DNA of 26,577 nt from an uncultured Coriobacteriaceae bacterium. Its GTDB lineage: Bacteria; Actinomycetota; Coriobacteriia; Coriobacteriales; UMGS124. Shown here piece by piece: positions 7,132-15,995 of the stretch (positions are counted from its first letter, which is position 1; each line of letters starts with the position of its first letter). A program made the translations under genes and the position numbers. Below the pieces are notes generated by a model. It was not told the origin of the DNA, ran no database searches, and worked only from the letters and a program-made list of their open reading frames with translations. The stretch spans positions 1-26,577 of the forward strand of contig CACZRK010000396.1 of NCBI GenBank assembly GCA_902783515.1, written 5' to 3'.

Positions 7132-8034
7132 TCAGGGCAACAGGACGTCGCCGTACATCTCAGGACGTCGGTCACGCAGATAGGGACTCGTCACGCGGTT
7201 CGTGACAACCTGCGCCAGGTCGACGTCAACGACCAGCATGCCCTCTCCATCAGGCGTGACCTCGGCGAGGACCCTGCCGCGCGGGTCGCACGCGAGCGTG
7301 TGACCGCCCATGTACAGATCCTCCTCACGACCGTAGCGGTTCACCGCGGCGAGAAAGACAGTGTTCTCCAGCGCGCGCGCCGGCGCGTTGATGTCCCAAA
7401 CGTCATGATCCTGCTCGCACCAGGCGGACGGACAGATGATGAGCTCGGCGCCCTTCAGCGCTAGCATACGCGCGACCTCCGGAAAGCCCATGTCATAGCA
7501 GATCATCACGCCCACCTTGCCGAAGTCCGTCTCAAAGACGGGCAGGCGGGAACCGGCGCGAAAGTAGGAGCGCTCGAGCGACCAGAGGTGCTCCTTGTCG
7601 TAAGTCCCCGTAAGCTCGCCGTCGCGATCGATCACGACGGCACTGTTGAAGACGATGCCCGGCTCGTCGTAGGTGAGCGCGAGACCCGCGACCACATAGC
7701 AGTGGGCGCGTCGGGCGGCGCCGCGCAGCGCGGTGACCGTCGGGCCGGACAGCCCCTCGGCGAGCTCCTGGAGCCGTGGCCCCACAATGCTCAGCTGGTA
7801 CCCCGTGGAGAACAGCTCGGGAAGGACGACGATGTCGGCTCCCCGCTCGCCCGCGCGCTCGATGAACGAGCACGCGCGGCGCGCGTTCGTCGCCGGGTCG
7901 CACATCGCGCTCTCAAACTGGACGAGCGCCATCCGCACCTGGCGCGACGTCGGCCACCCCTCACCCGCCGCCCTTCCCGTCTGCGCGCATCGTGGCGAGC
8001 GCTCACCTGCGACGACATGATCCACCAGCGTCAT
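7132..8034 (-). CDS. Nitrilase-superfamily amidohydrolase (carbon-nitrogen hydrolase)
   Basis: The 300-residue protein has the complete Glu-Lys-Cys triad: Glu73 in LPELFSTGY, Lys147 in YDKEHLW and Cys179 in MICYDMGFPE. The ATG at 8034 follows GGAAGGGATGTTGTC. A later ATG (7935) lacks a good ribosome site, although homology proper begins near residue 34. The superfamily includes N-carbamoyl-amino-acid amidohydrolases, beta-ureidopropionases and omega-amidases. Its position 94 nt after a hydantoinase/oxoprolinase gene, in the same direction, suggests it acts on the ring-opened N-carbamoyl or amide product. That is inferred. The extra ~33 N-terminal residues carry no clear signal peptide, so the protein is probably cytoplasmic. 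Confidence 0.88.
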   Translation of the reverse strand: MTLVDHVVAGERSPRCAQTGRAAGEGWPTSRQVRMALVQFESAMCDPATNARRACSFIERAGERGADIVVLPELFSTGYQLSIVGPRLQELAEGLSGPTVTALRGAARRAHCYVVAGLALTYDEPGIVFNSAVVIDRDGELTGTYDKEHLWSLERSYFRAGSRLPVFETDFGKVGVMICYDMGFPEVARMLALKGAELIICPSAWCEQDHDVWDINAPARALENTVFLAAVNRYGREEDLYMGGHTLACDPRGRVLAEVTPDGEGMLVVDVDLAQVVTNRVTSPYLRDRRPEMYGDVLLP

Positions 8035-8128
8035 GACAACATCCCTTCCGCACCCACCGTCTCGCGCCCATGCCGCCGCAGTCCGATCGCGACGGATGGA
8101 GCTCCTCCCAGTCCGCCCGCACGAGCCA

Positions 8129-9709
8129 CTAGAGAGCGAGGTCGCCGACGGCCTTCACGCGGATCGAGAGCGCGTCACCAAGGTATGCCATGGGTATGTC
8201 CTCGACGTCGATGACCTTGACGCTCTCTGGATCGGCGCCGGCAGCCACCGCCTCCTCGCACGCGAGCCGCTTGGACGTCTCGATTGCCTCCTCGCGAGTG
8301 ACCTCGGCGAGCGAATAGACCTTGTTGACCTGGCCTGACACCTGCGCGATCGCCGACCCGATGGCGTTGGCAACCCCCGCGTCGCTCGGGCACAGCACCT
8401 CGCTCGCGCCCGTCAGCACGCGTGGCGACAGGATGGACCCGCCGCCCACAAGGATGACGGGGACGTCGCCCGCAGACGTCTTCATCGCGTCGATGGCGTC
8501 TTCAATCATGCCAACGATCCGATTGTAGGCCGCCGAGACGAGGTCGGGGTCGAGGCCCGCGACAAGCGAGGGATCGCCCACCCCAGGCGCCATGCCGCGC
8601 GCGACCACGATGTCCGTCGCCGTCAACGTCTCCCCCCCGAAGCACCGCGCCTCGCTCGTCAGGTGATAGCCGACGCTGTCGGGCCCGACGCTGACGGAAC
8701 CGTCATCGGCCACGCGCACGATTGAGCCGCCGCCTAAACCAACCGAGACGAGATCGGGCATACGGAAGTTCGTGCGAACGTCGCCGATGCGAACCGCGAC
8801 CATGCTCTCGCGAGGGAAACCATGTACAAGTACACCAACGTCGGTCGTCGTCCCGCCGATGTCCACGACCACGGCCTCGTCCTCACCGGTGAGGAACGAG
8901 GCGCCCCTGATGGAGTTCGTGGGCCCGCACGCGACGGTCAGGATCGGGTAGGTGCGCGCGTAGTCGATGGACATGAGCGTGCCATCATTCTGGCAGAGGT
9001 AGGTCGCCACGTCCTGAAAGCCCTCCTCGGCGAGCGCCTCCTCAAAGCCGTTCGCCGTCCTGCCAGCGACGTCGTGCAGCGCGGCGTTGAGAATCGCGGC
9101 ATTCTCGCGCTCGAGAAAGCCGAGCGACCCGATCTCGGAGGAGAGCGTGATCGGAACCGACTCGCCGAGCTCGTCGCGCAGTATGTCGCGCACGTGCTTC
9201 TCATGCGCGTCGGAGACGGGCGAGAACACCGCCGTAATTGCGACAGTCTCAAAGCCGCCCGCGCGGATCTCGCGACCGACCCCCCGGATCTCGTCCTCGT
9301 CGATGGCACTGATCTCTCGCCCGTCGAACTCGTTGCCGCCGTGCACGAGGTAGTCCTGCACACGCATGGCGTCGCGAAGTTCCTGCGGCCAGTCGGCCAT
9401 GCAGCCGATCGCCGTCGTCGCAGGCGCACCGACCCTCACTGCCGCAACCTTGTTGAGGTGCCGCCGTTCTACGATGGCGTTCGTGCACTGCGTGGTGCCG
9501 AGCATCGCGTAGCCTATCCGCGCAGCGTCCTCGCCCACCTGTCCTACCACATCGTGCATCGCGGCCTTGATGCCGCCCATGACGTCCTCCGTCGTCGGCT
9601 TCTTGACCGAGGCGACGAGATGAAGGTCACCGTCTATGACGACAGCGTCCGTGTTGGTGCCCCCGACGTCGATGCCGAGGCGCCAGTCGCGCGTTATCCC
9701 CATCATCAC
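8129..9709 (-). CDS. Hydantoinase/oxoprolinase family protein, HyuA-like
   Basis: The product has 526 residues from the GTG at 9709. ATGs at 9706 and 9703 are alternatives; GGGAG is best spaced for the GTG. The protein has an N-terminal actin-fold phosphate loop, GIDVGGTNTD at 12-21, a second ASKHA motif, DIGGTTTD at 283-290, and the hydantoinase-A region ACGPTNSIRGASF near 260-272. The family catalyses ATP-dependent opening of hydantoin, 5-oxoproline or related amide rings. Its start overlaps the stop of the upstream DUF917 gene, so the two are translationally coupled, a pairing widespread in bacteria. No HyuB-type subunit is visible; DUF917 may take the partner role. Substrate unknown. Confidence 0.9.
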   Translation of the reverse strand: MMMGITRDWRLGIDVGGTNTDAVVIDGDLHLVASVKKPTTEDVMGGIKAAMHDVVGQVGEDAARIGYAMLGTTQCTNAIVERRHLNKVAAVRVGAPATTAIGCMADWPQELRDAMRVQDYLVHGGNEFDGREISAIDEDEIRGVGREIRAGGFETVAITAVFSPVSDAHEKHVRDILRDELGESVPITLSSEIGSLGFLERENAAILNAALHDVAGRTANGFEEALAEEGFQDVATYLCQNDGTLMSIDYARTYPILTVACGPTNSIRGASFLTGEDEAVVVDIGGTTTDVGVLVHGFPRESMVAVRIGDVRTNFRMPDLVSVGLGGGSIVRVADDGSVSVGPDSVGYHLTSEARCFGGETLTATDIVVARGMAPGVGDPSLVAGLDPDLVSAAYNRIVGMIEDAIDAMKTSAGDVPVILVGGGSILSPRVLTGASEVLCPSDAGVANAIGSAIAQVSGQVNKVYSLAEVTREEAIETSKRLACEEAVAAGADPESVKVIDVEDIPMAYLGDALSIRVKAVGDLAL

Positions 9710-10821
9710 GCATTCACTCCCGTCCTCACGCCGGCAGCACGCGCGGCGCGCTCTTCGATCGGCACGTAGTCGACGTCATAGCCGAAGTAGCGCGGTCCGA
9801 CGTTCTCCAGACCGATCGGTGTCCGCCATTGCTCATTGCATGGAAGCCCGACGACTACGATGCGCGCGCCGTACTTGAGCCCCTCGGTTGTGACGGGGGT
9901 GCCGGACTCGATGTCGAGCGACGCGATGATGTCCGGCGCAGTCGCGATCACCTCGCCGTCGCGCAGTGCGATGATGTTCTCGTTCTGGAACTTGATGACA
10001 AGCTCGCTCCCCTTGTCCTCGTCAAGCCCGCTCACCACGGCGCGACCGCGCACGAACATGCCGTCCGTCTTGCGTTCCACGTCCACAACCTTACCGCGGA
10101 ACAGTCGGAAGCCGTTCGTTTGCGCGAGCACCGCGTCGATCGGGTCCTCGTGGCACGCACGCGCCTCCCGTAATGCACGCCCGATGGTCTCGCAGAGTGT
10201 GGCCGTACCCGGCACACCGTAAGCTTTGAGCTCCTTGCCAGTGCACACGTAGGAAGCGAGGATCGAGTAGCCGCCCATGACCGCCGTCGCGTTTCTTGAC
10301 AGCCGCTCGAGCCACTTGTTGTCGATGGCCTTCACGCAGACCATGTTGCCCTTCTCGTCGGCCATGAACATGGGCGAACCGGAGATGCCGTGCAGCGAGA
10401 GCGTCACCATCTGCATCTCGGGGAAAGCTCGGCCCATCAGGTCGCAGTCGATCACCGGCAGGTGCCTCGTCGCGCCGAGAACGAACGGGACCATCGAGTT
10501 GACGCCGCCAGCCTCGATCGCGTAGGTGGCAAACATCTCCTTGCCCAAATAGCTCACCAGCGCGTCGTAGGTGACCATTGGCTCGTTGCCGCTGCAGATC
10601 TTCTCGACCATGATCGTCGGCGCGCCCATCATCGAGGAAGGCGCGACGGCGGCAGCATCCGGCACCTCGTCAAGCGTGATGAGCTCTACGGGACCGTACT
10701 TCTTGATCGCCTCGATCGCCATGAGCTTCCCCACGTATGGGTCGCCCCCGCCGCCCGCACCAAGAACGGCAGCGCCCTGCGCCATGTCCTCTATCTCCTC
10801 GACACCGATCAGTCTTCTCAT
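9706..10821 (-). CDS. DUF917 family protein (S-methyl-thiohydantoin desulfurase-like)
   Basis: I chose the ATG at 10821 (MRRLIGVEEIEDMAQG), giving 371 residues; a 14-codon extension to a TTG at 10863 has no support. The glycine-rich GAAVLGAGGGGDPYVG at about 16-31 and the general pattern match DUF917 (PF06032), which is often encoded beside or fused to hydantoinase/oxoprolinase domains and includes proteins acting on thiohydantoins. The stop codon overlaps the start of the HyuA-like gene. Together with the upstream NCS1 permease this implies uptake and processing of a cyclic imide or ureide. The precise reaction is not known from sequence. Confidence 0.87.
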   Translation of the reverse strand: MRRLIGVEEIEDMAQGAAVLGAGGGGDPYVGKLMAIEAIKKYGPVELITLDEVPDAAAVAPSSMMGAPTIMVEKICSGNEPMVTYDALVSYLGKEMFATYAIEAGGVNSMVPFVLGATRHLPVIDCDLMGRAFPEMQMVTLSLHGISGSPMFMADEKGNMVCVKAIDNKWLERLSRNATAVMGGYSILASYVCTGKELKAYGVPGTATLCETIGRALREARACHEDPIDAVLAQTNGFRLFRGKVVDVERKTDGMFVRGRAVVSGLDEDKGSELVIKFQNENIIALRDGEVIATAPDIIASLDIESGTPVTTEGLKYGARIVVVGLPCNEQWRTPIGLENVGPRYFGYDVDYVPIEERAARAAGVRTGVNA

Positions 10822-11013
10822 GTAAACCCCGCCCCGTTCCACTCGAACGAAACCACCGCGCAAGGACAGGAGGCCCTCACGCCCAGCTTACCCCTGCATG
10901 CCTGCCTCACCGCGTCGCGCAACCCGCGCAGACGAGCTGCGCGACCAGTCCCCGGGGCGACCTGCGTGTCGCCTTGGTGTGCATCGCCCTTGTCACCCCC
11001 ATCGCAGTCGGCG

Positions 11014-12384
11014 CTACAGCACCTGGTCAGTCTCCTCGAACTTGAGCACCTTGACGCCCCTCAAGGACGACATGGTCTTCATCACGACGAAGTAGAGGAT
11101 GCCGGAGAGAAGAAGCGAGTTAATGCCGGGGATGCCCAGATTGACCAGGCTGGTTACCTCGCCGATCGCAAACCCGACGACCCAGCACACAATCGCGACG
11201 GGGTTGATGCGCTCCACCTTGCCCGGCAGCTCGCCTTTTTCGCGCGACTCGTCAAGCAGCTCGCGGTTACGACGCAGCAGGAAATAGTCCACGACCATGA
11301 TGCCGGCGACCGGCGGGATCGCCACGCCGAGCAGCGTCAGGAACCCCGTGAAGTAATTGATGATCCCGACCACACTGAGCAGCGTGCCAGCGATGCCGAG
11401 TATCCAGACGAGTGCGTTCCTGCTCGCCTTCCTGTTGGATAGCGCGTTAATCATCGTGGCGAGACCAAGGCTCGAAGAGTAGAGATTGATGTCATTGAGC
11501 TTAACCGTGGAGGCGACGACGATGATCACCCCGACGATGCCGGACTCGGCCATCATGAGGTCGACGACGTTGCTGGTCCCCGTCGCGTGCGCGAGGAGCA
11601 CAGCGATTAGGTTCATGCCAAGCTCACCGACGAACGTGCCAATGAGTGTCATCCAAAACACCTGCGTGCCGTTCTTGAGGAAGCGCGCGTAGTCAGGCGT
11701 GCAAATGGCGCCGGCGATGAAGCCGCCGGCCACCATCGTGATCGCCGCGCCCATGGAGAGGGCAGGACCAGCGCCGTGCATCGAGACCAGCGTGCCAAGG
11801 TCGTTGCTCTGCAGCATGACAACTGCGGCATAGAGCACGACGGCGATGAAGAGCGGCACGAAGATCGTGGCAAAGTTCGCGATGGCTTTGATGCCGAACA
11901 CGACGAGCAACGTGATGCCGATGCCGGTCACGATCGCCCAAAAGACGTATTCCGGCGTCACGCCGGGAAGGATCTCCTGCGTACCGATGAAGTCCGTGAG
12001 ACTGATGATGGACGCCATGCCCTGGCCGAACACCGAGTTCTGGACGCCGAACCAGCCAACCATGGAGATGGCGACCACGCCCCCGAACACCGCCGAGCCA
12101 ATCTTTCCGAATCCGCACCACCGGGATAACAGCGACGTCGAGAGACCCTCGTGCGCGGCAGCCGTACCGAGCGCCCAGCTGATGACCTGCAGCATCACCG
12201 ATCCGAACATCGTCGCCCAGAAGGCACCCCAGAACGTCATGCCATAGCCGAGCGCCGCGCCGAGCATCAGCTGAGACACACAGCAGATTGAGCCGATCCT
12301 AATGAGTAGGATCTTCCAGAACGGCTGCTTCGCGTCCGCGGGCACCCGCGAAAGCGAGTAGTCTATGTCCTTCTTCTCCGCCAT
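11014..12384 (-). CDS. NCS1 family permease (cytosine/hydantoin/allantoin type)
   Basis: Translation from the ATG at 12384, just after AAAGGAAGTCTT, gives 456 residues. An open frame continues 87 codons upstream but is polar, Cys/Arg-rich and lacks a ribosome site. The protein is a ~12-helix sodium- or proton-coupled transporter. The NCS1 signature GWFGVQNSVFGQG lies near 110-122, and the N-terminus resembles CodB-like permeases. NCS1 members import cytosine, purines, allantoin, uracil and hydantoins (for example Mhp1). The three downstream same-strand genes (DUF917, HyuA, nitrilase) point to a hydantoin-like or ureide substrate. A 192-bp gap to the DUF917 gene leaves room for an internal promoter. 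Confidence 0.9.
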   Translation of the reverse strand: MAEKKDIDYSLSRVPADAKQPFWKILLIRIGSICCVSQLMLGAALGYGMTFWGAFWATMFGSVMLQVISWALGTAAAHEGLSTSLLSRWCGFGKIGSAVFGGVVAISMVGWFGVQNSVFGQGMASIISLTDFIGTQEILPGVTPEYVFWAIVTGIGITLLVVFGIKAIANFATIFVPLFIAVVLYAAVVMLQSNDLGTLVSMHGAGPALSMGAAITMVAGGFIAGAICTPDYARFLKNGTQVFWMTLIGTFVGELGMNLIAVLLAHATGTSNVVDLMMAESGIVGVIIVVASTVKLNDINLYSSSLGLATMINALSNRKASRNALVWILGIAGTLLSVVGIINYFTGFLTLLGVAIPPVAGIMVVDYFLLRRNRELLDESREKGELPGKVERINPVAIVCWVVGFAIGEVTSLVNLGIPGINSLLLSGILYFVVMKTMSSLRGVKVLKFEETDQVL

Positions 12385-12658
12385 AAGACTTCCTTTCGCA
12401 CTCGCGATGGAACACACCGAGACACGGCCCCGCACCGCGACGCACAGCGGACGTGTGTCGTCAGACGACGTTTCCAGCGGCACGCCATCGGTGACGCGGG
12501 ATCGACCACACGAAACCTGACTCGGCGATGCGGACATCGTCCGACAGCAATCAGGTGGAAGCAATGGCCATCGCAGGCATTTAACTTGTCCTTGACATGA
12601 CCGAAGCGTACGAAGCGCTGAGAATCGCAACGCCTGTCGATACATTCATCAATAGGCT

Positions 12659-12671
12659 TGCAACTGTTGCA
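12659..12671. promoter_or_regulatory. Small palindrome in divergent regulatory region
   Basis: TGCAAC-T-GTTGCA is a perfect 6-bp inverted repeat in a locally AT-rich part of the 626-bp gap between the NCS1 permease (-) and DUF1177 (+) genes. It is a candidate operator for the permease unit. A TGACGTCA palindrome at 12754-12761 is a further candidate. No protein-coding signal is seen in 12385-13010. Confidence 0.3.
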
Positions 12672-12761
12672 TTTTAAGACCTCAATTCGAATCTGACACG
12701 CCATGCACGGGACACGGGCGTCAAAACGACGCCACCGCCGCGTTGTAGATCTGTGACGTCA

Positions 12762-12790
12762 TTGCGCGAGACAACCTACGGGCATAGGAT
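12762..12790 (+). promoter_or_regulatory. Candidate promoter for DUF1177 gene
   Basis: TTGCGC (12762-12767) and TAGGAT (12785-12790) are separated by 17 bp. The match to the sigma-70 consensus is moderate. It would produce a leader of about 210 nt that includes the hairpin at 12811-12840. Confidence 0.3.
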
Positions 12791-12810
12791 TCCACACAAG
12801 GACGATTTCA

Positions 12811-12840
12811 CGCGGGGGGCACGCTCCCGTGCCCCCCGCG
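12811..12840 (+). promoter_or_regulatory. Perfect GC-rich leader hairpin
   Basis: Arms CGCGGGGGGCACG and CGTGCCCCCCGCG pair perfectly over 13 bp around a CTCC loop. It lies ~170 nt before the DUF1177 start, with no U-tract on either strand. It may be an attenuator, a transcription block between divergent units or an mRNA stabiliser. Confidence 0.5.
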
Positions 12841-13010
12841 GACGGCAGACGAGGTCGGCGGCCGAAGACGAGTCGTCCCGCCCGCCAACGGCGTCCCAAG
12901 CGTGTCCATCTGTGACGACTTTGGGGCAAAGCCCCGAATCGCCGCGGTCCAAGCGCATACCATATAGCCGCGCCATCGTAACGGTCACCATGCAAAGGCG
13001 GTGGGTTCAG

Positions 13011-13958
13011 ATGCTTCTGCGCGAGATGCTTGACCTGTTTGCCCTGTTGGACACGCCACGGGCGTGCGGCGCCGACATCGAGCGGCTCCTCGTCGAGAGC
13101 GGCGCCGACGACGTGCGCGTCACGACGCTCTCGGGCGAGCGCGGCACGACCGACTCCGTGAGGGTGCTCGTCAAGGGCAGCGACGGCAAGTCCTCAGGCG
13201 GAGACGCCCCGACGCTCGGCATCATCGGTCGGCTTGGCGGCCTGGGCGCGCGTCCGGCCGCCATCGGCTTCACCTCCGACGGGGACGGCGCCCTCGCCGC
13301 CCTTACGGCGGCGTTGAAGCTCGTCAGGATGCACGCCGCGGGCGACGTCATCGCCGGCGACGTCATCGTGGCCACGCACGTCTGCCCGGACGCGCCGACG
13401 CTCGAGCACGACCCCGTTCCCTTCATGGACTCGCCGATCACGATGCGGCAGTGCAACGAGGCGGAGGTCGACGAGCGCATGGACGCCATCCTCTCCATAG
13501 ACACCACGAAGGGAAACCGCGTCATCAACCTGAACGGCGTCGCGATCTCGAACACGATCAAGGACGGCTACATCCTCGAGGCCTCAAACGACCTCCTGGA
13601 CGTCCTGACGCGCGTGACGGGAAAGCTCCCTGCGGTGTTCCCCTGCTCGCAGCAGGACATCACGCCGTACGGCAACGGGCTGCATCACCTGAACTCGATC
13701 CTGCAGCCGGCCGTCGTCACCGACGCGCCCGTCGTGGGCGTCGCCATCACGACCGAGCAAATGGTCGCTGGCTGCGCGACCGGCGCCTCCCACGCCGAGG
13801 ACGTAGAGACGGCCGCCCGCTTCGCCTGTGAGGTCGCGAAGGGCTTCGGCGCCGGCAAGGTGTCCTTCTACGACGAGGCGCAGTATGCGCGCCTCAGGGC
13901 GCTGTATGGCGACATGCGGCGGTTTCAGACCGCCGGCGCGGACGCGACGAGAGCGTAG
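13011..13958 (+). CDS. DUF1177 family protein
   Basis: The ATG at 13011 gives 315 residues, close to the usual DUF1177 length. It follows CAAAGGCGGTGGGTTCAG; ATGs at 12990 and 13026 are alternatives. The sequence has conserved-looking blocks: GIIGRLGGLGARPAAIGFTS, then SDGDGALAALTAALKL, ATHVCPDAPT and FPCSQQDITPYGN. DUF1177 proteins have no established activity; they are often encoded near hydantoinase/oxoprolinase, DUF917 and AroM-type genes. The gene is divergent from the NCS1 permease-DUF917-HyuA-nitrilase unit, which fits a role in the same pathway. The GD/DGD segments and central repeats loosely recall metallopeptidase folds, but this is speculation. It converges with the tandem nitrilase gene. 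Confidence 0.85.
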   Translation: MLLREMLDLFALLDTPRACGADIERLLVESGADDVRVTTLSGERGTTDSVRVLVKGSDGKSSGGDAPTLGIIGRLGGLGARPAAIGFTSDGDGALAALTAALKLVRMHAAGDVIAGDVIVATHVCPDAPTLEHDPVPFMDSPITMRQCNEAEVDERMDAILSIDTTKGNRVINLNGVAISNTIKDGYILEASNDLLDVLTRVTGKLPAVFPCSQQDITPYGNGLHHLNSILQPAVVTDAPVVGVAITTEQMVAGCATGASHAEDVETAARFACEVAKGFGAGKVSFYDEAQYARLRALYGDMRRFQTAGADATRA

Positions 13959-13987
13959 TCGGCGCCCGTCGCGCCCGCATGGCCGAC

Positions 13988-14009
13988 GTCATCAGGTCGT
14001 CATCAGGTC
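13988..14009. repeat. 11-bp tandem duplication at the 3' end of the tandem nitrilase gene
   Basis: GTCATCAGGTC occurs twice in direct succession between the convergent DUF1177 and tandem nitrilase genes. The second copy overlaps the nitrilase stop codon (14008-14010). Confidence 0.6.
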
Positions 14010-15837
14010 AGGACTCATGCGCGACGATCGGCTTGTAGAAGACCGTCTGGCGCGAGTACGCCATGTACTTCTGCAGGTAGTCGCCTTCGGGGTGCACCGT
14101 GGTGAACGACGCCGCGAACGCCTCTTGCTGATCGGAGCTCGCCGTTGACTGCCGGTCGGTCGCGTAGAGCGGGTCGAGCACGTTGAGGGCGCTCGCCCCG
14201 CGGTAGCCCCGGTCGCCGCCCACGAAGTTCGCCGTGATGACGTAGGCCATCGCGCTCTCCGAGACGGAGTCCCACAGGACCATCGCGTTGTCGGGAAACG
14301 GGTTTGCGGAGATCGCCTTGTTATACATGATGTAGGCGCCGTACTGCCCATACCAGGCGCTCGGGTTCACGATGACGTCGACCCTGTTGACCTCGAGGAC
14401 GCCCGCCGCCTCGGGGAAGCAGACGTCGTCGCCGATGAGGACGCCCAGCCTGCCGATGCCCTCCAGCTCGAACACGGGGATCGCGTCACCCGGCTTTGCC
14501 CAGCCGTCTGTCTCCCCGAGATGCGTCTTGCGATAGGTCCCCTTGACCTCGCCTGCGGACGACACGATCGCCGCGGTGTTGTAGAAGTCGTCCCCGTCCT
14601 GCTCGATGGCGCCGATGACCACGTACGCATCCGTCTCCGCCGCGAGCTCCGCGGCAAACGACACCGACTCGACGAGCGTCTCCGTCGGGGTGTCGACGAC
14701 ACCTGTCAGCGACAGCTCCGGAAGGACGACGATGTCAGCGTCGCCCCCATGATCGCGCACAAGCCGTCGTATCACGTCCTCGGTCTCCTCGACAGTCGCC
14801 TGCGGCTCATACTGCAGGGCAAGGGCCGTGACGTCCACTCCCTCGGTCGACGCGCGATCGTCGAGCGGCGCGACCTTGAGCAGCACGTCCTGATAGAGCT
14901 CCGGCCTCCTGCCCGCCATGCGCCTGCGGTTCTCGTTGTCGTAGAGCGCGGGGTCAATCTCTCCGATCACGTAGGTGGGGCCGTTCACCTCGTCGGTCTT
15001 GGAGACGTCACACTCGGCAATCTTCTCGCCCAGCGGGCTCCAGATCGCGCTGCCGCCGCACATGTGGAACGTGTCGTCGCTGTTGCTCCTGTTCGCCGAG
15101 ACGACGTACATGCCGTTCTCCACGGCACGCGCCTCCAGGTGCGCGACCGCCTGCCCTGACGAGTTGGTGGGAAAGCAGAGGATGTTCGCGCCGCCGAGGG
15201 CGGACAGGCGGGCGCTCTCCCAGTACGCGGAGTCCATGCAGATGTTCATGGAAATCTTCCCGAGCTCCGTGTCATACGTGGGAAAGCCCAGGTCGCCCCA
15301 TGCGTCCCAGAGCTGGTCGCTCCCCACGGGGTGCGTCTTGCGATACGTGCCGACCACGCCCTCGGGACCGACGAGCACGGCCGAGTTGTAATAGATGCCG
15401 CCGTCGTCCTCCGCCATCCCGAAGACGACGTAGGCGTCGTGGGCGGCACACAGCGCGCCGACCGCCTCCGTCGCCTTGCCAGGTATGGTGTCCACAAACG
15501 GGGCGATGTCGTCACGAGACGTGTAGGTGTACCCGCTCGTGCACATCTCGGGACAGACAACAAGCCTGACGCCCTGTGAGAGCACCTCCTCGAGCGCGTC
15601 GCACAAACCACTGATGTTCTCGTCAAGTTCCCTGAGAACGGGATTGAATTGCAGGCACGCCGCCTTGAATGGCTCACGTGCGACCTCCCATTGCCCGGCG
15701 GAGGAAGCTTCCGCAGATAAAGGCGCCTCAGAGCCGTATGCCTGACGTTGACGCAGACCCCATGTTGCAAGCCCGACCGAAGTGCCGCCGGCAAGTCCCA
15801 GGAACCCCCTACGCGTGAGAAGCGTTTCATTGCCCAT
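14008..15837 (-). CDS. Tat-exported protein with two fused nitrilase domains
   Basis: The 609-residue protein starts at 15837 with a twin-arginine signal, LTRRGFLGLAGG (Arg9-Arg10), followed by a hydrophobic stretch. The first nitrilase domain (about 55-325) has a full triad: Glu97 (CPEMCTSGY), Lys167 (YRKTHP) and Cys200 (NICMDSAYWE). The second (about 335-605) keeps Glu374 (LPELSLTG) and Lys437 (YRKTHLGE), but the motif normally I-C-x-D-x-x-F-P-E reads IGDDVCFPE. Gly469 thus replaces the nucleophile and a Cys appears four residues later (Cys473). The second domain is probably inactive or rearranged, perhaps structural. Nitrilase enzymes cleave nitriles or amides and usually form oligomers, so an internal duplication may supply the dimer interface. 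The gene follows the molybdoenzyme operon in the same direction after an AT-rich gap. The ribosome site is weak (GAGAG). Confidence 0.87.
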   Translation of the reverse strand: MGNETLLTRRGFLGLAGGTSVGLATWGLRQRQAYGSEAPLSAEASSAGQWEVAREPFKAACLQFNPVLRELDENISGLCDALEEVLSQGVRLVVCPEMCTSGYTYTSRDDIAPFVDTIPGKATEAVGALCAAHDAYVVFGMAEDDGGIYYNSAVLVGPEGVVGTYRKTHPVGSDQLWDAWGDLGFPTYDTELGKISMNICMDSAYWESARLSALGGANILCFPTNSSGQAVAHLEARAVENGMYVVSANRSNSDDTFHMCGGSAIWSPLGEKIAECDVSKTDEVNGPTYVIGEIDPALYDNENRRRMAGRRPELYQDVLLKVAPLDDRASTEGVDVTALALQYEPQATVEETEDVIRRLVRDHGGDADIVVLPELSLTGVVDTPTETLVESVSFAAELAAETDAYVVIGAIEQDGDDFYNTAAIVSSAGEVKGTYRKTHLGETDGWAKPGDAIPVFELEGIGRLGVLIGDDVCFPEAAGVLEVNRVDVIVNPSAWYGQYGAYIMYNKAISANPFPDNAMVLWDSVSESAMAYVITANFVGGDRGYRGASALNVLDPLYATDRQSTASSDQQEAFAASFTTVHPEGDYLQKYMAYSRQTVFYKPIVAHES

Positions 15838-15865
15838 GATGCGCCAGCTCTCTCGTCGTCTCCTA

Positions 15866-15995
15866 CAATACGAAGAAAGATGCTACTGGCTGGTCATTTC
15901 ATTCTATTATCTAATTAGTGAATATCTATTTGTATTATTAATTATACATTACTCATTGTAGAATATTTATGAGTTAATATAATAGAATTGACTAT
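15866..15995. promoter_or_regulatory. AT-rich island upstream of the tandem nitrilase gene
   Basis: In contrast to the very GC-rich surroundings, 15901-15995 is about 17% G+C. It contains a perfect minus-strand -10 hexamer TATAAT (15946-15941), several TATTAT/TAATAAT variants, and a separated inverted repeat, ATTCTATTAT near 15900-15910 with ATAATAGAAT near 15979-15988. It likely holds the promoter(s) of the tandem nitrilase gene. Such islands are often targets of nucleoid-associated silencers, but none is shown here. Confidence 0.55.

Noticed and set aside
12385..12645. N-terminal extension of the NCS1 permease
   Set aside because: It is polar and Cys/Arg-rich, not like NCS1 proteins; ATG 12384 follows AAAGGAAG.
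12753..13010. N-terminal extension of the DUF1177 protein
   Set aside because: It includes the promoter-like elements and the GC-rich hairpin, and has low-complexity composition.
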